Shown here piece after piece: positions 1 to 6,346 of a stretch of 6,387 nucleotides of DNA. Position numbers and translations under genes: made by a program. Under the pieces are notes generated by a model. That model ran no database searches. It saw nothing but the letters and a program-made list of their open reading frames with translations, and had not been told where the DNA came from. Every line of letters begins with the position of its first letter. The first letter of the stretch is position 1. Source of the stretch: an uncultured Collinsella sp. (GTDB lineage Bacteria; Actinomycetota; Coriobacteriia; Coriobacteriales; Coriobacteriaceae); contig UQSC01000105.1 of NCBI GenBank assembly GCA_900543615.1, forward strand, positions 1-6,387. Direction: 5' to 3'.

Positions 1-2
1 CT

Positions 3-1094
3 CTGGGCCCGCGCCATGTGATTGGCCTGGTGCTGGGGCGCAACCGTATCTTTACGCCGGCGCAGGAAGAAGCCGAGGCTGCCCGCTGTGCCGCCGTCCG
101 CGCCATCGCCGAGCGTCTGCACATTCGTACCGTCGAGCGCGATGCACCGGATGCGGCGCGCGTGCTCGATCGCGACGTGTCGGCGGGCGATGCCGAGCGC
201 CTGCGCTCGCGCACGCTGGGCCTGATGCTGGAGGATACGGCGCTCGAGCTGGGTGCGATGGCGCTGAGCCCGCTGTCCAAAACCGAGTACGCGCTGGCGG
301 CGCCGGCGCTTTGCGGCGGCTACCAGGGCGACTTTGCGCCCTTTGGCGATGTGTACCTGTCGACGCTTGAGTTTGTGGCGCGTGTGCGCAACCGCACGTC
401 TGCCGTGGTGCCCCAAGAGCTCGTGACGCTCAACGCAGTGGAAGATTGTATGGAGCGCGTGCTGGCGCAGGCGCTCTCGACGCTCGACGGTCCGGTCGAT
501 ATGCTCGACCGTGCGGCACAGCTGCTCGGCGGGCTTGAGCCGGGTGAGGTCGATGGCGCGCTCGAGGCGCACGTGGACCGCAATCGATCTTTCGACGACA
601 TCCCGATGGCCGCTGGCAAGCCTGAGGCCTGCTCGCTGCTGCTGATGCTCGTTCGACAGGGTGAGGCTGCCCGCCGCATGTTGCCGATGGCGCCGATCGT
701 CTCGGCCCGTTCGTTTGCCGAGCGTGCCTGGCCGTATATGCTCGCGTGGTCCGACCTGGGGCTTAACGGCAAGGAGCGTATGACGGTCGATTCGCTGGCG
801 CGCGCCGAGGTGCGCCGTTTTGCTGACGAGGATACGAGCGAGCGCGTGCGAAACGAGATGATGGGCGTGCTGGGCGAGCTACTGGGTATTTCGCCCGAGC
901 AAATGGAGGAGCTGCGCTCTGAGGACGGTCAGCGTCGTTTGCACGAGGGAATGAAAAAGTTCGAGGGCGAGGTTCAGGACGCCATCGATAAGATGATGGG
1001 CGGTCAGGGCGGCTCGCAAGGTAGTCCCCAGGGTGGCCCGATGCCGCATCCGCCGGTTGATCCGAGGCAGTTCCCCTTTTTCTCGCAGAACTAA
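3..1094 (+). CDS. Unrecognised soluble protein, probably 5'-truncated
   Basis: I do not recognise this family. The frame is open from the left edge and ends at TAA 1092-1094. A GTG at 18 would give 358 residues, but no Shine-Dalgarno sequence precedes it and the upstream codons (Leu-Gly-Pro-Arg-His) read naturally into the protein, so the true start is probably outside the window. Numbering from the GTG, the protein is rich in Ala, Leu, Glu and Arg, looks mainly helical, and has no signal peptide or membrane segment. A charged helical stretch at about 255-325 leads into a low-complexity Gly/Gln/Ser/Pro tail from about 326 to the end, probably disordered. I see no catalytic motif. It lies upstream of the ruv operon in the same direction, but a promoter and LexA box in the 136 bases before ruvC suggest separate control. 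Confidence is high that it is coding and nil on function. Confidence 0.8.
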   Translation: MGPRHVIGLVLGRNRIFTPAQEEAEAARCAAVRAIAERLHIRTVERDAPDAARVLDRDVSAGDAERLRSRTLGLMLEDTALELGAMALSPLSKTEYALAAPALCGGYQGDFAPFGDVYLSTLEFVARVRNRTSAVVPQELVTLNAVEDCMERVLAQALSTLDGPVDMLDRAAQLLGGLEPGEVDGALEAHVDRNRSFDDIPMAAGKPEACSLLLMLVRQGEAARRMLPMAPIVSARSFAERAWPYMLAWSDLGLNGKERMTVDSLARAEVRRFADEDTSERVRNEMMGVLGELLGISPEQMEELRSEDGQRRLHEGMKKFEGEVQDAIDKMMGGQGGSQGSPQGGPMPHPPVDPRQFPFFSQN

Positions 1095-1153
1095 CTATGG
1101 GATAGGATTCGCTCCCAGCCCCGATACTTCATCTAAGCATCTTGACCCCGTTG

Positions 1154-1162
1154 TGTTATTCT
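1154..1162 (+). promoter_or_regulatory. Extended -10 promoter of the ruvCAB operon
   Basis: The bases TGTTATTCT form an extended -10 element: TG, one base, then TATTCT, which matches TATAAT at 4 of 6 positions. A TTGACC at 1142-1147 resembles a -35 box but sits only 9 bases upstream, so it cannot pair with this -10; the extended TG motif would have to compensate. Transcription would start near 1168-1170, inside the adjacent LexA box. That arrangement makes the call more plausible, but it is still made by eye. Confidence 0.5.
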
Positions 1163-1176
1163 AGAACAGACGTTCG
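1163..1176. promoter_or_regulatory. LexA binding site (SOS box) of ruvCAB
   Basis: The bases AGAACAGACGTTCG contain the GAAC-N4-GTTC core of the LexA operator known from Bacillus and mycobacteria. They match the consensus CGAACRNRYGTTCG at 13 of 14 positions, differing only in the first base. The site begins immediately after the proposed -10 hexamer and covers the expected transcription start, where bound LexA would block RNA polymerase. The ruv genes are classical SOS genes in several bacteria, so the position fits the function. LexA itself is not in this window, so regulation is inferred. Confidence 0.8.
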
Positions 1177-1216
1177 TGAATGATGCGCGGGGCCTTGTCT
1201 TGCGCTGTGCTGTGGC

Positions 1217-1225
1217 GAGGGGAGG
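1217..1225 (+). promoter_or_regulatory. Ribosome binding site that sets the ruvC TTG start
   Basis: GAGGGGAGG is a strong Shine-Dalgarno sequence ending five bases before TTG 1231. The upstream in-frame ATG at 1180 has no comparable site and would lie only about ten bases from the inferred transcription start. This site therefore decides the ruvC start. Confidence 0.8.
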
Positions 1226-1230
1226 TCGGC

Positions 1231-1752
1231 TTGGTTATCTTGGGCATTGACCCCGGTTTGGCTCATACGGGTTGGGGGATTATCGAGGAGCGGCGTGGCG
1301 AGGTTCGCTGCCGTGCTTACGGCTGCATCGAGACCAGCGCCGGAAGTCCGCTCGCGGTGCGCCTGTCGCATATCGCCCATGACCTTAAGGATGTCGTCGA
1401 GCGTTATCGACCCGACACGGCTGCTGTCGAGAGCATCTACTTTGGCGCCAACGTTCGCTCGGCCATCCCTACGGCGCATGCCCGCGGTGCTGCACTCGTG
1501 GCGCTTTCGGAATGTGCACTCGAGATTGGCGAGTACACGCCTATGCAGATTAAGCAGGCTGTTGTGGGCACCGGCGCCGCGGACAAACGACAGGTCGCGT
1601 ATATGGTTCGTACGCTCACACAGCTCGATCACGACCCGCATCCCGACCATGCCGCCGATGCCTTGGCCTGCGCTATCTGTCACGTTAACCTGAGCCGCAC
1701 CCGCGTCCTTACCGGCGGCGAGTTCTATCAACAGAGAGGAACCGGATACTGA
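1231..1752 (+). CDS. ruvC: Crossover junction endodeoxyribonuclease RuvC
   Basis: RuvC is the dimeric, metal-dependent nuclease that resolves Holliday junctions by paired nicks during recombination and repair. From the TTG start the protein is 173 residues, the same as E. coli RuvC, and opens with the family signature GIDPGLAHTGWGII at 5-18. The acidic catalytic residues are visible as Asp7, Glu67 (in AAVESIYFG) and Asp143 (in HAADALA). The fourth position is His140, as in Thermus RuvC, rather than the Asp found in E. coli. The conserved stretch around Gln106-Lys108 and Gly113-Lys119 is also present. I chose TTG 1231 over ATG 1180 because of the strong ribosome binding site, the family length, and Asp7 falling at its usual number. 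The 17 extra codons from 1180 have no family counterpart. The stop overlaps the ruvA start by one base (TGATG), indicating translational coupling. Confidence 0.96.
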   Translation: MVILGIDPGLAHTGWGIIEERRGEVRCRAYGCIETSAGSPLAVRLSHIAHDLKDVVERYRPDTAAVESIYFGANVRSAIPTAHARGAALVALSECALEIGEYTPMQIKQAVVGTGAADKRQVAYMVRTLTQLDHDPHPDHAADALACAICHVNLSRTRVLTGGEFYQQRGTGY

Positions 1753-2372
1753 TGATCTCCCAGCTCCATGGAACGCTTGTCGAGGCCACGATGAGCTCGG
1801 CCGTCGTCGATGTATCGGGCGTTGGCTTTGAGCTCGGCATCTCGGGCAGCACTGCCGCCACGCTGCCTACGCCCGGCGGCGAGGTGCGCCTTTATACCCG
1901 TATTCAGGTGCGCGAGGACGCCATGACGCTCTTTGGTTTTGCCTCCAAGGACGAGCGCACGATGTTCGATCGGCTCGTGTCCGTCTCGGGTGTCGGTCCG
2001 CGCCTGGCACTTGCCGTGCTTTCCACCTATACCGTGGGACAGCTGTATTCCCTGGTGATGGCCGAGGATGACAAAGGCATGGCCAAGGTGCCGGGTGTGG
2101 GCAAAAAGACCGCGCAGCGTCTCATCTTGGAACTCAAGAGCACTTTTGCCAAGGACAAGGGCTTTGTGCCGGTCGACGTGATTCCCGGCCAGGTTTCGAT
2201 GCCGGTTCCCGCCGCCGCTCCTTCGGCGATCGATGATGCCCGCGCGGCACTCCTTTCCATGGGCTTTAGCCCGCAGGAGACCGATGTTGCTCTGAGCGGG
2301 TATGATGGGCAGAATATGCGTGTCGAGGATCTGCTCGGCGCGGCGCTTAAGCGACTTGGAATGGATGCGTGA
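1752..2372 (+). CDS. ruvA: Holliday junction branch migration complex subunit RuvA
   Basis: RuvA binds the open four-way junction as a tetramer and recruits RuvB rings for branch migration. The 206-residue protein has the family's three parts. An N-terminal OB-fold domain covers about 1-63 (start MISQLHGTL). Two helix-hairpin-helix DNA-binding motifs follow, at about 75-92 (SGVGP at 79-83) and 107-127 (PGVGKKT at 114-120). After a Pro/Ala/Val-rich linker at about 140-157, the C-terminal RuvB-contacting domain covers about 158-203 (ARAALLSMGF). Length is typical. The ATG overlaps the ruvC TGA; an AGAGAGGA at 1733-1740 inside ruvC may assist initiation, though it lies 11 bases upstream, so coupling probably matters. 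Its own stop overlaps the ruvB ATG in the same way. Confidence 0.97.
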   Translation: MISQLHGTLVEATMSSAVVDVSGVGFELGISGSTAATLPTPGGEVRLYTRIQVREDAMTLFGFASKDERTMFDRLVSVSGVGPRLALAVLSTYTVGQLYSLVMAEDDKGMAKVPGVGKKTAQRLILELKSTFAKDKGFVPVDVIPGQVSMPVPAAAPSAIDDARAALLSMGFSPQETDVALSGYDGQNMRVEDLLGAALKRLGMDA

Positions 2373-3439
2373 TGTGGGAAGCCGATGACTCTCAGGACCT
2401 GTGGGCGACGCCCGGCAACTCGCCGGCGGCATCCATGGCGCATGGCGAGCGTATGGTGGGTTCGGAGCTGACGCCCGAGGACCTCGATGTCGACCGTACC
2501 CTGCGCCCTCAGCGCCTGGATGACTACTGCGGCCAGGAGCACATCAAACAGAGCCTTCGCGTGCTGATCGAGGCGGCGCAGAGCCGCGGCGAGACGCTTG
2601 ACCACGTGATCTTCTCGGGCCCTCCGGGCCTGGGCAAGACCACGCTGGCTACCGTTATCGCCAACGAGCTGGGCGCTCAGATCAAGACTACGAGTGGTCC
2701 GGCCATCGCGCGCACGGGCGACCTGGCGGCCATCCTTACTAACTTGCAGCCGGGTGATGTGCTGTTTATCGACGAGATCCACCGCCTCAACCGTTCGGTC
2801 GAGGAGGTCCTGTACCCCGCGATGGAGGACTTTGCCCTCGATATCGTGATTGGCAAGGGTCCGGCGGCGCGCTCGATTCGCCTGGATATTCCCAAGTTTA
2901 CGCTGGTAGCGGCAACGACCCGCTCAGGCATGTTGACCGGCCCGTTGCGCGACCGCTTTGGCATTTCGTATCGCCTGGATTACTACACGGTCGAGGAGCT
3001 CGCGCAGATTGTGACGCGCTCGGCGACTATCCTGGGCGTGACGATCGACCATCCCAGTGCACTCGAGATCGGCTCGCGTTCGCGCGGCACGCCACGTCTT
3101 GCCAACCGCCTTCTCAAGCGCGTGCGCGATTACGCACAGGTGCGTGGCAGCGGCCCTATCGAGCTCGATATCTGCCGCCAGGCGCTCGAGTTTTTCGAGA
3201 TCGACGAGCTCGGTCTGGACTGGATGGATATTCGTATCTTGGAGACGCTTGCCAAGACGTTCTCCGGCCGTGCTGTAGGCCTGACGACCCTTGCCAGTGC
3301 GGTGGGCGAGGACCCGGGCACGCTCGAGGATGTCTATGAGCCCTATTTGCTGCAGTGCGGGTTGATGATTCGTACGCCGCAGGGCCGTCAGGCAACCCTT
3401 CGCACCTTTGAGCACCTGGGGATTGAACCTACCGTTTAG
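2372..3439 (+). CDS. ruvB: Holliday junction branch migration ATPase RuvB
   Basis: RuvB is the AAA+ hexameric motor that drives branch migration of RuvA-bound junctions. From ATG 2372 the protein is 355 residues. Visible motifs are Walker A GPPGLGKTT at 83-91, Walker B LFIDEIHRL at 131-139, sensor 1 AATTRSG at 180-186, and PLRDRFG at 191-197, the region carrying the arginine finger. The C-terminal winged-helix DNA-binding domain covers roughly the last 75 residues (DWMDIRILETL, then GEDPGTLEDVYEPYLLQ). The N-terminus is about 20 residues longer than in E. coli RuvB, a polar stretch at about 1-24 before the conserved TPEDLDVDRTLRP. ATG 2372 is favoured because its TGATG overlap with ruvA repeats the ruvC-ruvA junction. 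GTG 2369 would add one residue, and ATG 2435 or 2453 would remove the extension. Confidence 0.97.
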   Translation: MWEADDSQDLWATPGNSPAASMAHGERMVGSELTPEDLDVDRTLRPQRLDDYCGQEHIKQSLRVLIEAAQSRGETLDHVIFSGPPGLGKTTLATVIANELGAQIKTTSGPAIARTGDLAAILTNLQPGDVLFIDEIHRLNRSVEEVLYPAMEDFALDIVIGKGPAARSIRLDIPKFTLVAATTRSGMLTGPLRDRFGISYRLDYYTVEELAQIVTRSATILGVTIDHPSALEIGSRSRGTPRLANRLLKRVRDYAQVRGSGPIELDICRQALEFFEIDELGLDWMDIRILETLAKTFSGRAVGLTTLASAVGEDPGTLEDVYEPYLLQCGLMIRTPQGRQATLRTFEHLGIEPTV

Positions 3440-3534
3440 GGCGCTTTGTTTTGGCGGGCTGTTGGACTATCGCTGGGCATCGGGTAAACATATCGCCGTT
3501 CATCGGTTATGGGCGTTTTACTATTGCGCGCCCG

Positions 3535-3543
3535 TGCTATGCT
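3535..3543 (+). promoter_or_regulatory. Extended -10 promoter of fhs
   Basis: TGCTATGCT combines an extended -10 TG with TATGCT (4 of 6 to TATAAT), the same architecture as the proposed ruvCAB promoter. A TTTACT at 3517-3522 could act as a weak -35 with a short 15-base spacer. Transcription would begin near 3550, leaving a leader of about 34 bases, too short for a folate-type riboswitch. The rest of 3440-3583 shows no gene, and I find no convincing terminator after ruvB. Confidence 0.5.
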
Positions 3544-3570
3544 GAATTGGTCTTTTTCTCATTCGGTAAC

Positions 3571-3577
3571 GAAAGGA
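3571..3577 (+). promoter_or_regulatory. Ribosome binding site that sets the fhs start
   Basis: GAAAGGA lies six bases before ATG 3584. It supports that start rather than the upstream in-frame ATG 3509, which would precede the promoter and add 25 residues with no family counterpart. Confidence 0.8.
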
Positions 3578-3583
3578 CCGCCC

Positions 3584-5251
3584 ATGCCTACTGACATCGA
3601 AATCGCACGTTCTGTCACGCCACTGCCTATTACCGAGGTGGCCAAGAACGCCGGCGTCGACGTTAAGCACCTTATTCCGTACGGCTTCGACAAGGCTAAG
3701 GTCGACTATTCACTGCTCAACGAGCCGACTGATCACCAGGCCAAGCTCGTCCTCGTGACCGCTATCAACCCAACGCCTGCGGGCGAGGGCAAGACCACCA
3801 CGACCATCGGTCTGGCCGACGGCCTGCGTCGTCGCGGCGTCAAGAGTGCCGTGGCCCTGCGCGAACCTTCGCTCGGCCCCGTCTTTGGCGTGAAGGGCGG
3901 TGCTGCCGGCGGCGGTTGGGCTCAGGTCATCCCCATGGAGGATATCAACCTGCACTTTACCGGCGACTTCCACGCTATCGGTGCTGCCAACAACCTGCTG
4001 GCCGCCATGCTTGATAACCACATCCAGCAGGGCAATCAGCTCGGTATTGACGTTAAGCGCATCACTTGGAAGCGCGTCGTCGATATGAACGACCGTCAGC
4101 TGCGCCACGTCATCGACGGCATTGGCGGTAAGGCCCAGGGCGTGCCGCGCGAGGACGGCTTTGATATCACCGTCGCCTCCGAGGTCATGGCAATCCTGTG
4201 CCTGTCTACGAGCATCAGCGACCTCAAGGAACGCTTGGGTGAGATCGTCGTCGGCTACAGCTTTGCCGGCGAGCCCGTCCGTGCCCGCGACCTTAAGGCC
4301 CAGGGTGCCATGGCCGCGTTGCTTAAGGACGCGCTCAAGCCCAACCTGGTGCAAACGCTCGAGGGCACGCCCGCGTTTGTCCACGGCGGTCCCTTCGCCA
4401 ACATTGCCCACGGCTGCAACTCTATCATGGCCACGCGTATGGCGATGCGCTTTGGCGATGTTGCCATTACCGAGGCCGGCTTCGGTGCCGATCTGGGTGC
4501 CGAGAAGTTCCTCGACATCAAGTGCCGCATGACGGGCGTTCGTCCCAGCGCCGTCGTGATCGTCGCGACCGCTCGTGCGCTTAAGTACAACGGTGGCGTC
4601 GCCAAGGCCGATCTCAACGAGGAGAACCTCGAGGCACTCAAGGCTGGCATGCCCAACCTGCTGCGTCACGTCGACAACATCCAGAACGTATATGGTCTGC
4701 CCTGCGTGGTCGCCATCAACCGCTTCCCGACGGACACCGAGGCCGAGCTTGCGCTCATCGAGTCCGAGTGCCAGAAGCTCGGCGTCAACGTTAAGCTGTC
4801 CGAGGTCTGGGCCAAGGGCGGCGAGGGCGCGCTCGAGCTTGCCGATGAGGTCATGCGTCTGATTGAGCAGCCGAGCGAGCTCAAGTTTGCCTATGAGGAC
4901 GGCGCTGATGTCGCTGATGCCCTCGAGGCCGTTGCCACCAAGGTCTACCGCGCCGACGGCGTTGACTTTACGCCGGCCGCCAAGCGCCAGCTCGCCGAGC
5001 TGCGCGAGAACGGCTTTGGCAACCTGCCGGTGTGCGTGGCCAAGACGCAGTACAGCTTTAGCGACAACGCCAAGGCCCTGGGCGCTCCCGAGAACTTCCG
5101 CATCACGGTGCGCGAGCTCAAGGTTTCCGCCGGCGCCCACTTTGTGGTCGCGCTGACCGGCAGCGTTCTGACCATGCCTGGCCTGCCCAAGGTTCCCGCG
5201 GCCGAGAACATCGACGTCGACAACGACGGCAACATCACCGGTCTGTTCTAA
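3584..5251 (+). CDS. fhs: Formate-tetrahydrofolate ligase (FTHFS)
   Basis: This cytoplasmic enzyme joins formate to tetrahydrofolate using ATP, giving 10-formyl-tetrahydrofolate for purine and initiator formyl-Met synthesis and, in acetogens, for the methyl branch of the Wood-Ljungdahl pathway. From ATG 3584 the protein is 555 residues, normal for the family. The nucleotide-binding loop TPAGEGKTTT is at 64-73. The family signatures EPSLGPVFGVKGGAAGGG at 94-111 and EDINLHFTGDFHAI at 119-132 follow, and the C-terminus has GSVLTMPGLPKVPAAENID. Nothing is missing. It has its own promoter and a strong terminator, so it is probably a single-gene unit. Codon choice is strongly biased to C- or G-ending codons such as GGC, AAG, CTC and GAC, consistent with high expression. 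No other Wood-Ljungdahl gene is here, so acetogenesis cannot be inferred; a one-carbon supply role is the safer reading. Confidence 0.98.
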   Translation: MPTDIEIARSVTPLPITEVAKNAGVDVKHLIPYGFDKAKVDYSLLNEPTDHQAKLVLVTAINPTPAGEGKTTTTIGLADGLRRRGVKSAVALREPSLGPVFGVKGGAAGGGWAQVIPMEDINLHFTGDFHAIGAANNLLAAMLDNHIQQGNQLGIDVKRITWKRVVDMNDRQLRHVIDGIGGKAQGVPREDGFDITVASEVMAILCLSTSISDLKERLGEIVVGYSFAGEPVRARDLKAQGAMAALLKDALKPNLVQTLEGTPAFVHGGPFANIAHGCNSIMATRMAMRFGDVAITEAGFGADLGAEKFLDIKCRMTGVRPSAVVIVATARALKYNGGVAKADLNEENLEALKAGMPNLLRHVDNIQNVYGLPCVVAINRFPTDTEAELALIESECQKLGVNVKLSEVWAKGGEGALELADEVMRLIEQPSELKFAYEDGADVADALEAVATKVYRADGVDFTPAAKRQLAELRENGFGNLPVCVAKTQYSFSDNAKALGAPENFRITVRELKVSAGAHFVVALTGSVLTMPGLPKVPAAENIDVDNDGNITGLF

Positions 5252-5276
5252 GCCCGCTGCTCATAGCCGCTTGCCC

Positions 5277-5312
5277 GCCCCGCCGCGCCACCAAGGCCCG
5301 GCGGGGCTTTTT
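5277..5312 (+). terminator. Intrinsic terminator of fhs
   Basis: A perfect 9-base stem, GCCCCGCCG (5277-5285) with CGGCGGGGC (5299-5307), is followed directly by five T residues (5308-5312). Inside the 13-base loop GCC 5287-5289 can pair with GGC 5295-5297, extending the hairpin. It begins 25 bases after the fhs stop, so it should end fhs transcription. Confidence 0.93.
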
Positions 5313-5388
5313 GATCCCAAGGGGACGGAAGGATTACGGCTCATTTTGCGGCTGTTGAGTCAATGAGGCTATCCGTATGGGGTCGTTT

Positions 5389-5549
5389 GTCCAAAACTAT
5401 GCCGGTTTACTACGATGAATCGGTATACCTCGACCATATCTGGATTTTCCGATAATGACCGATTCGTCTACCTGCGGTTTTGTTTTCTTGTAATAGTAGC
5501 GTGCTCAGGTTCGGGCGATTTACCGTAGTAAACCGGCATAGTTTTGGAC
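5389..5549. repeat. 161-base element with perfect 26-base inverted ends
   Basis: The arms 5389-5414 and 5524-5549 are perfect reverse complements over all 26 bases; the left arm begins GTCCAAAACTATGCC. They enclose 109 bases that hold more inverted pairs. 5414-5424 pairs with 5458-5468 (11 pairs, one G-T), TATC-T-GGA pairs with TCC-GATA around a TTT loop at 5437-5454, and ACCTG 5470-5474 pairs with CAGGT 5506-5510. As RNA or single-stranded DNA this would make a long stem topped by two branches. I see no open frame of its own and no target-site duplication at the edges. It could be a small non-autonomous mobile element, a dispersed intergenic repeat, or a structured transcript; the sequence does not decide. 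Confidence 0.85.
5414..5468. repeat. Inner hairpin nested in the inverted-repeat element
   Basis: GATGAATCGGT (5414-5424) is complementary to ACCGATTCGTC (5458-5468) with a single G-T wobble. It closes a 33-base loop that contains its own 7-pair hairpin (5437-5440 and 5442-5444 with 5448-5454, one bulged T). It shares base 5414 with the left outer arm, so the inner and outer stems would stack or compete at that base. Confidence 0.65.
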
Positions 5550-5559
5550 GTGGCGGCAA

Positions 5560-5571
5560 TGTTGCGCAACA
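5560..5571. promoter_or_regulatory. 12-base palindrome, possible operator
   Basis: TGTTGCGCAACA is a perfect palindrome lying 81 bases before the zinc-ribbon start and 10 bases after the inverted-repeat element. Its size and position suit a dimeric regulator upstream of that gene, but I recognise no matching regulator and it could be chance. Confidence 0.3.
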
Positions 5572-5652
5572 AGAATCACGATTTCTCCCGTACGGTGTAG
5601 GTGGAAGAACTGCGCGGGCGCATTGCGGCTGCGACGAGAGACGGGAGATGCG

Positions 5653-6346
5653 ATGTATTGCACCAAGTGCGGAGCTCAGATACCCGATGGCTCCATATTT
5701 TGCACGAGTTGCGGAGCACACGTGGGCGCCGCCGAGGATCAAGCGGAGCCCGTGGCGTTTCCGGTAGGGGATAGTCCGGTGGTGGGCGACCCTGCTGCAC
5801 CCGCGCCGTCGTCAGCTCCTGCGGGGCGACAAGCCGCGCAAGGTGCTCCGGCTCACATGGCGACACAGTCTCAATATGAGCAGCCGTTCGCCGAGGCCGC
5901 TCAGCCGTTTGTTCCGACGCCGCAGCCCAAGAAGCCCAAGCACAGGGGCCGTATCGTCGCTGCCGTTATCGGTGGCGTTGCCGTTGTCGCCATTGTCGCC
6001 GCTATCGTGATCGTGCCGCGTATCAGCGCATCTTCCGAGGTAACCTCGGGTGGCAAGGGCTATGTTGTCTGCGCATACGAGACCAAAGTGCTGCCCAAGA
6101 ACAGCAAAGGAAAAAAGCTCAAGAGCTATACCGTCGAGCTGGCGCCGGTGTCTGGCAAGGGCAAGAGCTACACCATCAAAGTGGATGGCGAGGACGGCTT
6201 TGCCATGGAGGACTTTGGCGAGCTGCCCGACCAGAAATACCAGATGACCATCACCTCGGGCAAGGGCAAAAAGAAGAGCACGACCACCATGAAGGTCGAC
6301 TATACCAAGGAAGGCTCGGACGCCCCCGAGAACGTCGAGCTCACGC
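5653..6346 (+). CDS. Zinc-ribbon, single-pass membrane protein (3' end lost)
   Basis: The frame starts at ATG 5653, with a GGGAGA ribosome binding site at 5643-5648. It runs without a stop to the right edge, but genomic sequence ends at about 6346, so only some 231 native residues are seen. Two CxxC pairs (Cys3/Cys6 and Cys17/Cys20) form an N-terminal zinc ribbon of the kind found at the start of many Gram-positive membrane proteins. A disordered Pro/Ala/Gln-rich linker covers about 25-92. Basic residues KKPKHRGR (93-100) precede one membrane segment at about 101-121, so the ribbon should be cytoplasmic and the C-terminal part outside. That part is Lys-rich, with SGKGK at 167-171 and 202-206 in two similar beta-rich segments, perhaps a repeated extracellular domain. 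Function is unknown. No partner gene is visible. The residues after about 231 (VSYTHL onward) are translated adapter. Confidence 0.87.

Larger units (their letters stand above)
5313..5652. other. Gene-free intergenic region with a nested inverted repeat
   Basis: No convincing gene lies between the fhs terminator and the zinc-ribbon gene. Short open frames here have no plausible start signals and read through the palindromes. From left to right the stretch holds a weak imperfect hairpin (CTCATT 5340-5345 with AATGAG 5362-5367), the 161-base inverted-repeat element at 5389-5549, and a 12-base palindrome at 5560-5571. Its last 81 bases, the immediate upstream region of the zinc-ribbon gene, show no clear -35/-10 pair. 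Parts of it are more AT-rich than the flanking genes. Confidence 0.75.

Noticed and set aside
1098..1117. Small hairpin after the first gene (TGGGA with TCCCA) as a terminator
   Set aside because: Only five pairs with no T tract, so it is not convincing as an intrinsic terminator.
3440..3583. Folate or other riboswitch before fhs
   Set aside because: The leader from the inferred transcription start is only about 34 bases, and no conserved aptamer-like structure is visible.
3710..5140. Minus-strand open frame of 476 codons opposite fhs
   Set aside because: Long antisense frames are expected in GC-rich, strongly codon-biased genes. The fhs frame has every family motif, while the antisense product resembles nothing I know.
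5389..5549. Retron-type non-coding RNA
   Set aside because: Nested inverted repeats of this size recall retron RNAs, but no reverse transcriptase lies on either side and no conserved branching-guanosine arrangement can be identified.
5410..5866. Open frames on both strands across the intergenic inverted repeat (5410-5742 minus, 5480-5767 plus, 5576-5866 minus)
   Set aside because: They read through palindromes, lack ribosome binding sites, and overlap the zinc-ribbon gene, whose CxxC motifs, ribosome binding site and membrane segment make it the clear choice.
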